A stretch of 64,000 nt of DNA from CAZBRS01 sp964494475 (GTDB lineage: Bacteria > Myxococcota_A > UBA9042 > CAZBRS01), in the NCBI GenBank assembly GCA_964494475.1, contig CAZBRS010000004.1, positions 1 through 64,000 on the forward strand, written 5' to 3'. Below, in pieces: positions 10,495-17,917 of this stretch; position 1 is the first letter of the stretch, and the number at the start of each line of letters is the position of its first letter. The translations under genes and the position numbers were made by a program. The notes below the pieces were generated by a model. It saw only the letters and a list, made by a program, of their open reading frames with translations, was not told the origin of the DNA and did no database searches.

Positions 10495-11010
10495 ATGGAT
10501 CCTGCGACGACGACGCGCCTCATGGAGGGGCTCAAGAAGGCCATCGAGGCCGAACAGAACGGGTACAGCTTCTACCAGATGGCCGCGCGCTCCACGGACG
10601 ACGAGAAGGGCCGCTCGGTGTTCGAGCAACTGGCCCTCGAAGAGCTCGACCACGTACGATTCCTGCGCGTGCAGTATCAATCGCTGCTCGATCACGGGCG
10701 GTTCGACGCCACCGCGTCGCTGGGTCGTCGGACCGATCTCTCGGGCGACCACCCCATCTTCTCGGCGCGCCTGCTCGAGCGCGCCGGCGCCGCCCACTAC
10801 GAGTTGAGCGCGCTGGCCATCGGCGCCCAGCTCGAGATGAACGCGGTGCGACACTACCAGGCCGAGGCCGCGGCGGCGCCCGACGCCGACGTGCGGCGCT
10901 TCTTCGAGGAGCTGGCGGCGTGGGAGTCCGGGCACTACGACGCGCTGAACCGCGAGCTCGTCTCGGTGCGCGAGGCGTACTGGGACGCCAACGGCTTCGC
11001 TCCGCATTGA
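10495..11010 (+). CDS. Ferritin-like (rubrerythrin-type) four-helix protein
   Basis: A 171-residue all-helical protein with the diiron ligand pattern of the ferritin-like superfamily: EAEQNGYSFYQMAA in helix 1, ALEELDHVRFLR (E-x-x-H) in helix 2, LEMNAVRHYQAEA in helix 3 and LAAWESGHYDAL (E-x-x-H) in helix 4. It lacks the C-terminal rubredoxin-like Cys pairs of true rubrerythrin. Such proteins bind non-haem iron and may detoxify peroxide or store iron. The start at 10495 follows a strong AAGGAGG; an in-frame GTG at 10474 overlaps the preceding stop and was rejected. The gap to the MopE-type gene is 17 bases, so they are probably co-transcribed. Confidence 0.82.
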   Translation: MDPATTTRLMEGLKKAIEAEQNGYSFYQMAARSTDDEKGRSVFEQLALEELDHVRFLRVQYQSLLDHGRFDATASLGRRTDLSGDHPIFSARLLERAGAAHYELSALAIGAQLEMNAVRHYQAEAAAAPDADVRRFFEELAAWESGHYDALNRELVSVREAYWDANGFAPH

Positions 11011-11040
11011 GCCGTGGCTTCCGAACGTTATCGACGCTGG

Positions 11041-11068
11041 TTTACAGGCCGGGCGCGGTCACTATAAT
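11041..11068 (+). promoter_or_regulatory. Strong sigma70-like promoter upstream of the thioredoxin-fold/SIMPL gene pair
   Basis: TTTACA at 11041-11046 and a perfect TATAAT at 11063-11068 are 16 bases apart. Transcription should start near 11075, leaving a leader of about 18 bases before the ATG at 11093. This is the closest match to the sigma70 consensus in the window. Confidence 0.75.
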
Positions 11069-11092
11069 CCAACCGGCTGGCCAAGGGGGATC

Positions 11093-12301
11093 ATGGCCCG
11101 AGCGTCGCGCTACAATCCGCTGATCGGGATGCTGATCCTGGGGCTCGGTTTCCTCGTTGGCGCCGGCCTCGTCTGGACCATCTCTCCCGCGCTGTTCGGA
11201 TCGACGAAGCCGAAGGCCACGGCGCCTGCGCCGACACCGAAGCGGCCCAAGGCCGACGTGGCGCGCACGGTCGAGCTGGTCGACCAGGCGGTCCTGGCGC
11301 GCACGGCCAAGACGCTCGTGCCGGCCGAGCCGAGCCCCGACGCGAAGGCCGACGCGTCTGGCGCCGTGAAGGCCGACGAGACCGCGCCCGTTCCTCCCGA
11401 GCAGCAGGAAGAGGTTCGCGAGTACGCGCGCATCGAGCGCCCGTTCGTCCTGCGCTGCCCGACCACCCTGAATCGCTACGATCGTGTCGGCAACAAGCTC
11501 GAGCCCGTGCCGCTCGATCCGTTCTGCGCGGGCCTCAAGGGGCACTGCACCGCCGTGGTCTTCTGGCGGTCCGACGTCGAGGCCGCGCTCGCGGCCCTGA
11601 AGCTGTTCCAGGCCAACGCGGCCCGGCTCGCCGAAGGCACGCCGCCGCTCTCGGTCGTCTTCGTGTCGGCCGACCGTTTCCCAAGCGATCTGAAGGCGTT
11701 CTACGAGGCCGAGGGGTCCGAGTGGACGTTCGATACGCTGCACGCCCCGGTCGACGGCTGGCTCACCAACTACGGGTCGCAGAACCCGGATCGGAGCTTC
11801 CCCTGGCTGGTCCTGGTCGATCCCAGCCGCATGGTGCTCTTCGAGGGCCACGCCATGCAGACCCCAGCCGAGCTCAAGGGCTTCGAGAAGCTGCGCAACG
11901 CCCTCTCCGAGGCGCGACCGGCGTCCTCCCGGGTCGAAGAACCGAAGCCCGACGAACCCAAGGTCGCCGACGGCAACGGCGCGGCCAAGGGCACCGAGGG
12001 GCCCCGCAAGGACAAGCTCGTCGACGCGGCAGCGAAGAAGACGACCCCCTCCAATACGGCCGGGGCGTCCGCGGGCCGGCGCGAGATCGACTACGTCACG
12101 CTGGGGCTGCAGGTCATGCGCCTGTTCCCCGAGCTGGCCGGCACGCCCGAGCTGCGCCAGGTGGTCAAGATGGCCGAAGGCTCGCTGAACGCCCGATTGA
12201 AGAAGATGAACCCCGGCGAGGCCAACCGCCTGGTCGCCAACCTGCCCGACGCCCTGGTGCGCGACGCCGTGAAGGCCGCCCTCAAATCGATTGGCAAATA
12301 G
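11093..12301 (+). CDS. Membrane-anchored protein with thioredoxin-like fold lacking the redox CXXC
   Basis: A 402-residue protein with one N-terminal membrane segment (residues 9-31, LIGMLILGLGFLVGAGLVW) and an Ala/Pro/Lys-rich linker to about 120. A domain follows with TlpA/thioredoxin-like features: a strand CTAVVFWRSD, then LSVVFVSADRFPSDLKAFYE, a FPWLVLVDPSRMVLFEGH strand pair, and a helix starting TPAELKGF. The CXXC active site expected after the first strand is absent, so a redox role is unlikely. After a second Lys/Glu-rich linker there is an unassigned helical C-terminus. It sits seven bases before the SIMPL gene, and both probably act in the periplasm. The fold assignment is tentative. 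Confidence 0.6.
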   Translation: MARASRYNPLIGMLILGLGFLVGAGLVWTISPALFGSTKPKATAPAPTPKRPKADVARTVELVDQAVLARTAKTLVPAEPSPDAKADASGAVKADETAPVPPEQQEEVREYARIERPFVLRCPTTLNRYDRVGNKLEPVPLDPFCAGLKGHCTAVVFWRSDVEAALAALKLFQANAARLAEGTPPLSVVFVSADRFPSDLKAFYEAEGSEWTFDTLHAPVDGWLTNYGSQNPDRSFPWLVLVDPSRMVLFEGHAMQTPAELKGFEKLRNALSEARPASSRVEEPKPDEPKVADGNGAAKGTEGPRKDKLVDAAAKKTTPSNTAGASAGRREIDYVTLGLQVMRLFPELAGTPELRQVVKMAEGSLNARLKKMNPGEANRLVANLPDALVRDAVKAALKSIGK

Positions 12302-12308
12302 GGACAAG

Positions 12309-13082
12309 ATGGCCGACCCCAAGACCGAGCACGCCGGCGCCCTGTTGACCCCGGGCCTGCTGTTCCTGGCGGTGGGCCTCGTCGTCTCGACCTTCCTGGC
12401 CGCCAGCGCCTGGGAGCGCGTGAAGACGCGCCCGCCCGAGCGCACCATCACCGTGACCGGCTCAGCCAAGAAGCGCATCCTCAGCGACCAGATCGAGTGG
12501 AGCGCCGAGGTCTTGACCCAGAACCTGGACCGCACCGCCGCCTACCAGGCCCTGGCTGCCGACACGAAGCGCGCCACCGAGTACCTGGCGGCCCAGGGCG
12601 TGAAGGCCGACGAGCTCCGCGTGGGCGCCGTCGCGGTCGAGGAGCGCAACGAGACCGAGTACGTCGGCACGGGCCTCGAGCGCGTGGAGCACACGGTCTT
12701 CAAGGGCTTCGTGGCCCGGCGCGGCCTCACCGTGCGCTCGGGCGACGTGGCGCGCATCGAGAAGGTCTCGAGCGACATCACGAGCCTGCTCGAGCAGGGC
12801 GTGAACATCACCTCGTACGCCCCCAACTACTACTACACGCGCATCGGCGAGCTGAAGATCGAGATGCTGGCCGAGGCCTCGGCCGACGCCCGGGCGCGCG
12901 CCGCCAAGATCCTCGAGAAGGCCGGAGGCGCGGCCATCGGCAAGCTGCGCGCGGCCGACATGGGGGTCATCAACATCAACCCCGCCAACTCGACCTCGAC
13001 CTCGTGGGACGGCAACAACGACACGTCGTCGCTCGAGAAGGACATCCTGACCATCGTGCACGTGACGTTCGAGCTGGAATAG
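12309..13082 (+). CDS. SIMPL (DUF541) domain protein
   Basis: A 257-residue protein with one N-terminal membrane helix (about residues 14-36) followed by a SIMPL domain: RTITVTGSAKKRI opens the domain, and the later strand IGELKIEMLAEASADARARA is typical. SIMPL proteins are periplasmic or outer-membrane-associated and often form oligomers; their function is poorly known, though some are linked to oxidative stress or kinase signalling. A TTG at 12291 would overlap the previous gene; I chose the ATG at 12309. The tail ends in a beta strand, DILTIVHVTFELE, as in the family. Confidence 0.85.
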   Translation: MADPKTEHAGALLTPGLLFLAVGLVVSTFLAASAWERVKTRPPERTITVTGSAKKRILSDQIEWSAEVLTQNLDRTAAYQALAADTKRATEYLAAQGVKADELRVGAVAVEERNETEYVGTGLERVEHTVFKGFVARRGLTVRSGDVARIEKVSSDITSLLEQGVNITSYAPNYYYTRIGELKIEMLAEASADARARAAKILEKAGGAAIGKLRAADMGVININPANSTSTSWDGNNDTSSLEKDILTIVHVTFELE

Positions 13083-13110
13083 GGCCCGAGCGGAGGTCCG
13101 GCGCTGACGC

Positions 13111-14349
13111 CTACCCCCCGAACTCCCGCTTGACGATCGCGAAGCACTCGTCGGCCACGCCCAGGGCCTGCTCGATGTCGGCCGGCTGGTGGGCGGCCAT
13201 CATGAACCAGTTGTGGTGGGGGTGGAAGAACACGCCCCGTCGGGCGGCCTCGCCCGACCAGCGCTGCATGCGCAGGAAGTTCGCCTCGTTCTTGAAGGTC
13301 ATGTTCGGAATGGTGGGCGGCCCGGTCACGCTGACCTGCAGCCCGTGCTTCTCGGCGCGCTCGCGCAGGCCGTTCTGGAGCAGCTCGCCCATCTTCCACA
13401 TGTGGGCGATGGCGTTCGTCTTCTCGAGCTCGTCGAGGCAAGCCAGGGCCGCGGCCATCTCGGGGGCGGCCTGGAAGAACGAGCCCGTGAAGAAGACGGC
13501 GCTGGCTGCCTGCTTCACGCGGTCGTTCCCCACGATGGCCGAGAGCACGTAGCCGTTGGCGATGGCCTTGCAGTAGCAGATGAGGTCGGGCTTGAAGCCG
13601 AAGTGCTCGCAGGAGCCCCCCAGGTTCAGGCGCCAGCCGGCGCGCACGTCGTCGCTGATGAGCACGAAGCCGTGCTCGTCGCGCAGGCGGGTGACCTCGT
13701 CGTAGAACCCGGGCGCCGGCAGCACCTGGTCGCCGAAGGCCGGGTGGTGGTAGGGCGTGAGGATGACCGCGGCCACGTCGCCTGCGTGCTTCTTGCAGAG
13801 ATCGCGCAGCTCGTCGGCGTTGTTCCACGTGAACTGCAGCACGTGCTCGTAGTCGCTGGGGATGACGCCGTTCATGGAGTGGATCGACCAGGGGTGCGTG
13901 CCGTGGTAGGCCCCGCGCGCCATGATGATCTTGGTCTTCTGCGTGTGCTGCCGGGCCACCTGCAGGGCGTAGTAGGTGACGTCGGAGCCGTTCCGCGCGA
14001 AGGCCGCCCAGTCGGCGATGGGGATGATCGACACGAGCTTCTCGGCCAGCTCGACCGACAACGGCGTGGGGTGGTTGAACACCGAGCCCAGCGCGCGCTG
14101 CTTCGCGGCGGCTTCGATGACGCGCGGGTGCTCGTAGCCGAGCACGACCGGGCCGTAGGCGCACATGAAGTCGAGGAACTCGTTGCCGTCGACGTCCCAG
14201 TAGCGGCACCCCTTGCCCTTCACCGCGTAGTACGGGAACGAGCCGGGCACCGTGACCGCCGGAGAGACGTGGCCGGCGATGCCGCAGGGGATCACCTTTG
14301 CGGCGCGCTCGAAGAGCTTTTCGGATTTCGTGAACTTGTAAAGGGCCAT
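13111..14349 (-). CDS. Class III aminotransferase, glutamate-1-semialdehyde aminomutase-like
   Basis: A 412-residue PLP enzyme of fold type I. Visible are the N-terminal substrate region (KVIPCGIAGHVSP), N120-G-S122 for cofactor phosphate binding, AYHG at 147-150, the PLP-ring Asp in ISDDVRAGWR (D233; the family usually has DE) and the Schiff-base lysine K261 in YCKAIANGY. It is closest to glutamate-1-semialdehyde aminomutase-like proteins but divergent, and no tetrapyrrole gene lies nearby, so a haem role is doubtful. It is the last gene of a five-gene operon with two SCP2-like proteins and a split transketolase. An amine acceptor made by the transketolase is an attractive but unproven substrate. 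Confidence 0.8.
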   Translation of the reverse strand: MALYKFTKSEKLFERAAKVIPCGIAGHVSPAVTVPGSFPYYAVKGKGCRYWDVDGNEFLDFMCAYGPVVLGYEHPRVIEAAAKQRALGSVFNHPTPLSVELAEKLVSIIPIADWAAFARNGSDVTYYALQVARQHTQKTKIIMARGAYHGTHPWSIHSMNGVIPSDYEHVLQFTWNNADELRDLCKKHAGDVAAVILTPYHHPAFGDQVLPAPGFYDEVTRLRDEHGFVLISDDVRAGWRLNLGGSCEHFGFKPDLICYCKAIANGYVLSAIVGNDRVKQAASAVFFTGSFFQAAPEMAAALACLDELEKTNAIAHMWKMGELLQNGLRERAEKHGLQVSVTGPPTIPNMTFKNEANFLRMQRWSGEAARRGVFFHPHHNWFMMAAHQPADIEQALGVADECFAIVKREFGG

Positions 14350-14360
14350 GCGAGCCTCCG

Positions 14361-15164
14361 TCAGTTCAAGTAGAGGCCGACGCGGTCGAAGAGCGCGTTG
14401 AACTCGTCAACCACCGGCAGCAGGCCGTAGAGCTTGAGGTCGCAGACGCCGACGGCCGCGAACGTGTCGACCCTGCCGGCGATGAGCTCGACGGCCAGGT
14501 CGACGTCGCGAATGCGGATTCCGGCGGTGGGGTTCGCCGTGCGTCCGCGGTGGGCCGTGACGACGCCGTGCTCGATCGTCACGAACGCCGCCACCGCGTC
14601 GCCCACGTCGTACTGGATGGTGGCGTCGTGCAGCGCGCCGCGCACGCGCTCGACCTTGGGATCGAGGGCGAACACGGCGTCGCACGCGGACAGGCCGACC
14701 AGCAGGCTGAGCTCGACGTGCTTCGCGCGGAACGCCGGGTCGGCCAGATCGGTCGGCGACGGCTTCAGGTAGCGCGTCAGGATGGCGGTGAGCCGTTCGA
14801 AGCTCTTCATCTGGGCGAGCTTCCAGAGCGAGCCGTGGGGGATGGGCACCACCTTTCCCCCGTCGAACATGCGGTTCAGCGCCTGGGGCGAGGGGAAGAG
14901 CAGGCCCAGGTTGCTGCGCGCGTCGCGCGCGGCCGTGACCCGGCCGCCGTCGAAGACGAGCACCATGCGCGGGCCCCCCAGCACGCCCAGCTCGAGCCGC
15001 ACGTCGAGACCGGCGGCCAGGCTGCGTGCTTCGTCGTCGAGCAGCGCGAGCTCGGCCACTCGCGGCAGCACGGCGTGCAGGTGCATGCGGGCCCGAATGC
15101 GCTCGCGGATCGGCGCCGTCGCGTCGCCCACCCCCAGCCTCGCGAGGATCGGATCGAATCCCAT
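14361..15164 (-). CDS. SCP2-like sterol/lipid-carrier domain protein (second copy)
   Basis: A 267-residue soluble protein. Residues about 55-120 show an SCP2-type pattern: LVFDGGRVTAARD, then SPQALNRMFDGGKVVPIP. A second SCP2-like half near the C-terminus contains FVTIEHGVVTAHRG followed by RDVDLAVELIAGRVDT. SCP2 domains form a hydrophobic tunnel that binds lipids or fatty acyl chains. It lies 26 bases downstream of the other SCP2-like gene and 11 bases upstream of the aminotransferase gene, in the same operon. The distant domain assignment rests on motif pattern only; a lipid-carrier or scaffold role is inference. Confidence 0.55.
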   Translation of the reverse strand: MGFDPILARLGVGDATAPIRERIRARMHLHAVLPRVAELALLDDEARSLAAGLDVRLELGVLGGPRMVLVFDGGRVTAARDARSNLGLLFPSPQALNRMFDGGKVVPIPHGSLWKLAQMKSFERLTAILTRYLKPSPTDLADPAFRAKHVELSLLVGLSACDAVFALDPKVERVRGALHDATIQYDVGDAVAAFVTIEHGVVTAHRGRTANPTAGIRIRDVDLAVELIAGRVDTFAAVGVCDLKLYGLLPVVDEFNALFDRVGLYLN

Positions 15165-15190
15165 GGTCGCCTCCCCCGAAAAATACGACG

Positions 15191-15967
15191 TCACGCGCCC
15201 GTGACCACACGCTCGATACGCTGCATGAGCGTGCCGATCTCCTTGCTGTACTCCATGGCGCCCTCGGTGCGTACGTAGCCCAGCTTGACGGCCTCGACCA
15301 GCGCAGCCTGCTGGGTGAGCACCTGGAAGGCCCCGTCGAGGTGCGGAAACAGGAAGTGCACGAACGGGCGCCGGCGCGTGTAGGTGCCGCGCCCCGCCTT
15401 GCTGTGCCCGGCCTTGATGCGCAGGTAGGCCGTCGGCCCGCCGCCCTCGACCGTCCATTGGAAGACACGGTCGGGGCTGGTCTTCGTGATCTTGGTCATG
15501 TCGGGGTCGCCGCCCTTGTTGAGCTGGCTGAGCGCGTTCGTGACCATGTAGAGCAGCAGCTTGACCTTCAAGGCCCGCTCGGCGGGCTCCTTGGGCAGCT
15601 TGTTGGGCAGCAGGATGGTGAGCTTCAGCAGGAAGGGCAGCAGGCGCACGAAGGCCGGCAGGCCGAAGAGGCCGGCGATCGAGGGCAGGGCCAGCCCGCC
15701 GGCGAAGAAGGTGTTCAGCTCGTTCAGCGTCTTGAAGGTCAGCGTGATCGAGGGCTTGTCGTGCCGGCCCTGCACCACGTTGATGGTGCCGTCGCCGAAC
15801 TCGACCCACGCGGCCTGCTCGCTGTCCCGGGCCGCGAACTGCACCGTGCCCGAGGCCTTCTTCAGGAGGGTCTTGAAGAACGGGCGCTCGTCGGGCAGCA
15901 CCTTGATCAGCGGGAGCACGCTCCGAAGGATGAGGCGGCCCCGCAGTTCGTGGTCGAAGCTCGCCAT
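15191..15967 (-). CDS. SCP2-like sterol/lipid-carrier domain protein (first copy)
   Basis: A 258-residue protein. The clearest SCP2 signature is AAWVEFGDGTINVVQG followed by PSITLTFKTLNELNTFFAGG, which matches the strand-strand-helix pattern in which substrate density is matched against a carrier cavity. A hydrophobic stretch follows (roughly residues 95-125, rich in Leu/Phe), possibly part of the lipid-binding tunnel or a membrane contact. The start is one base after the stop of the transketolase C-terminal gene, so they are tightly coupled. Function in the operon is unknown; carrying a hydrophobic substrate for the transketolase or aminotransferase is one possibility. Confidence 0.6.
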   Translation of the reverse strand: MASFDHELRGRLILRSVLPLIKVLPDERPFFKTLLKKASGTVQFAARDSEQAAWVEFGDGTINVVQGRHDKPSITLTFKTLNELNTFFAGGLALPSIAGLFGLPAFVRLLPFLLKLTILLPNKLPKEPAERALKVKLLLYMVTNALSQLNKGGDPDMTKITKTSPDRVFQWTVEGGGPTAYLRIKAGHSKAGRGTYTRRRPFVHFLFPHLDGAFQVLTQQAALVEAVKLGYVRTEGAMEYSKEIGTLMQRIERVVTGA

Positions 15968-15968
15968 G

Positions 15969-16982
15969 TCAGTCCTCGTCTTCCCAGTCTTCGTCGGCCT
16001 CGAACTCGGCCTTCAGCACCTGCCCGATGGTCTCGACCATGCCGTCGGCGTCGAGCTTGTGGCGGTGCAGCAGGTCGTCGGGGTAGCCCACGATGGCGAA
16101 CTCGTCCTGGTAGCCCAGGCGCCGCAGCACGCAGCCCTTGCCCGATTCGGCCACCACCTCGGCTACCGCGCTGCCCAGGCCGCCCACGACCGTGTGGTCC
16201 TCGGCGGTGATGAGGCGGCGCGTGTCCTTGACGGCGGCCAGGATGGCCTCCTTGTCGAGGGGCTTCACGGTGTGCATGTCGAGCACGCGCACGGTGATGC
16301 CCTGCTGCCGCAGCATGTCGGAGGCCTCGACCGCGTGGATGACGGGCACGCCGCACGCGATGATGGTCACGTCGGTGCCCTCGCGCAGCGTGATGGCCTT
16401 GCCGATCTGGAAGTCGAAGTCGAGGTTCTTGTGCACGGGCGGCTCGAAGCCGCGCCCGATGCGGATGTAGACGGGACCCTCCCACTCGATGGCGGCGCCC
16501 ACGGCCTTGGCCGTCTCGTAGGCGTCGGCGGGCGCGATGACGGTCATGCCCGCGAAGGTGCGCATGACGGCCAGGTCTTCGGTGCAGTGGTGGGTGGTGC
16601 CCGCCTGTCCGAAGGTGGTGCCCGAGTGGGTGGCGATGATCTTGACGTTGCGCTTCTGGTAGCAGAGGTCGGTGCGCACGAACTCGGCCGCGCGCAGCGC
16701 CGCGAACACCGCGAACGTCGACACCACCGGGATGAGCCCGGTCTCGGCCAGGCCCGAGGCGATGCCGATCATGTTGGCCTCGGCGATGCCCACGTTGATG
16801 AAGCGCTCGGGGATCTTGTCCTCGAACTTGCCGATCTTGGTCGACTTCGCGAGGTCGGCGGTGAGCGCCACGATGCGCTTGTCCTGCAACCCGATCTGGG
16901 TGAGGACCTCGCCGTAGATCTCGGCCTGCGTCATGTGGTCGGCGTCGTCGACCGTCCAGGTGATGCCCATCGACTTGGCCAT
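15969..16982 (-). CDS. Transketolase, C-terminal (pyrimidine-binding) subunit
   Basis: A 337-residue protein with the Pyr and C-terminal domains of transketolase. E68 in VGIAEANMIGIASGLA is the catalytic glutamate that activates thiamine diphosphate; the domain continues through THSGTTFGQAGTTHH and VIAPADAYETAK, and the C-terminal domain has VRVLDMHTVKPLD and ITAEDHTVVGGLGSAV. Together with the separate N-terminal subunit upstream it forms a split transketolase, an arrangement known from several bacteria and archaea for specialised ketose metabolism. The usual GxSGxTHxxxEDLAxxR pattern is seen as CTEDLAVMR. An acidic tail closes the protein. Confidence 0.9.
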   Translation of the reverse strand: MAKSMGITWTVDDADHMTQAEIYGEVLTQIGLQDKRIVALTADLAKSTKIGKFEDKIPERFINVGIAEANMIGIASGLAETGLIPVVSTFAVFAALRAAEFVRTDLCYQKRNVKIIATHSGTTFGQAGTTHHCTEDLAVMRTFAGMTVIAPADAYETAKAVGAAIEWEGPVYIRIGRGFEPPVHKNLDFDFQIGKAITLREGTDVTIIACGVPVIHAVEASDMLRQQGITVRVLDMHTVKPLDKEAILAAVKDTRRLITAEDHTVVGGLGSAVAEVVAESGKGCVLRRLGYQDEFAIVGYPDDLLHRHKLDADGMVETIGQVLKAEFEADEDWEDED

Positions 16983-17012
16983 GAAAGAGCCTCCCTTCTC
17001 GTCGGTTCCGGC

Positions 17013-17843
17013 TTACTGCATCGCGCGGATGTCGGCCAGGGCCTTCGCCTTGTTCTGGTCGTCGAGCCCGCCGTAGTGCCAGCCGGTCTTGTTCTCCATG
17101 AAGCTGACGCCCTTGCCCTTGACCGTCTTCGCGAGGATGACGGTGGGCTTCGTCTTCTCGGCGCGCGCGGTCGCGATGGCGTCGAGGATGGCGTCGAAGT
17201 CGTGGCCGTCGATGGTGAGCACGCGCCAGCCGAACGCCTCGAACTTCTTGTCGAGCGGGCTCAGCGTCATGACCTTGTCGACGGGCCCGTCGAGCGAGAA
17301 GCCGTTGTAGTCGACGAACCACGTGAGGTTGGTCACCTTGAAGTGCCCCGCCGCCATGGCGGCCTCCCACGTGCTGCCCTCGTCGCACTCGCCGTCGGAG
17401 AGCACGCAGTAGGTGTGGAACGTCTGGCCCTGCAGGCGCGCGCCCAGGGCGCAGCCGAGCGAGAGCGCCTCGCCGTGGCCGAGCGACCCGGTCGAGAAGT
17501 CGACGCCGGGCACCTTCAGGCGGTCGAGGTGCATGCCGAAGGGCGAGCCCGTCTTGTTGAAGTCGTTGAGCAGTTCGGGGGCGAAGAAGCCCTTGTCGCC
17601 GAGGATGACCGCGTGCCCGATGCCCCCGTGGCCCTTGGAGAGCACGAAGCGGTCGCGCTCGGCCCACTGCGGGTTCTTCGGGTCGAGCTTCATCACCTTG
17701 TAGTAGAGCGCCACCAGGATCTCGTGCTGGCTGAAGGCCCCGCCGATGTGGGCGCCGCCGCACGTGTACGTGACCTCCACGATCTTCTCGCGGAGCTCGC
17801 GTGCCTTGTCCTTCAATCGCTTCATTTCTTTTGCGTCGAGCAT
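17013..17843 (-). CDS. Transketolase, N-terminal (pyrophosphate-binding) subunit
   Basis: A 276-residue protein covering the PP domain of transketolase. Visible are THIGG-like GGAHIGGAFS, the LSKGHGGIGHA loop, TGSLGHGEALSLG, and the thiamine diphosphate/Mg motif SDGECDEG (149-156) with N180 in VDYNG, where the family has GDGxxxEG...NN. The start ATG at 17843 follows a strong GGAGGAAAGC. The gene opens a five-gene operon: transketolase N, transketolase C, two SCP2-like proteins and an aminotransferase. The split form and context argue against a housekeeping pentose-phosphate role, though that cannot be excluded. Confidence 0.9.
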   Translation of the reverse strand: MLDAKEMKRLKDKARELREKIVEVTYTCGGAHIGGAFSQHEILVALYYKVMKLDPKNPQWAERDRFVLSKGHGGIGHAVILGDKGFFAPELLNDFNKTGSPFGMHLDRLKVPGVDFSTGSLGHGEALSLGCALGARLQGQTFHTYCVLSDGECDEGSTWEAAMAAGHFKVTNLTWFVDYNGFSLDGPVDKVMTLSPLDKKFEAFGWRVLTIDGHDFDAILDAIATARAEKTKPTVILAKTVKGKGVSFMENKTGWHYGGLDDQNKAKALADIRAMQ

Positions 17844-17867
17844 GCTTTCCTCCTCCAGCCTCTGACC

Positions 17868-17896
17868 CTTATACGGGGGGAGTGGGGACGTCGCAA
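17868..17896 (-). promoter_or_regulatory. Sigma70-like promoter of the split-transketolase operon
   Basis: Read on the minus strand, TTGCGA (17896-17891) and TATAAG (17873-17868) are separated by 17 bases. Transcription would begin near 17861, giving an 18-base leader that contains the GGAGGAAAGC ribosome binding site. Confidence 0.6.
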
Positions 17897-17917
17897 GGGG
17901 AAAGGGGACGATCGGAT

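Noticed and set aside
9282..11123. A 613-codon plus-strand frame rich in Thr/Ala/Arg
   Set aside because: It is an out-of-frame reading of the Asp-rich repeats (GAC read as ACG/CGA).
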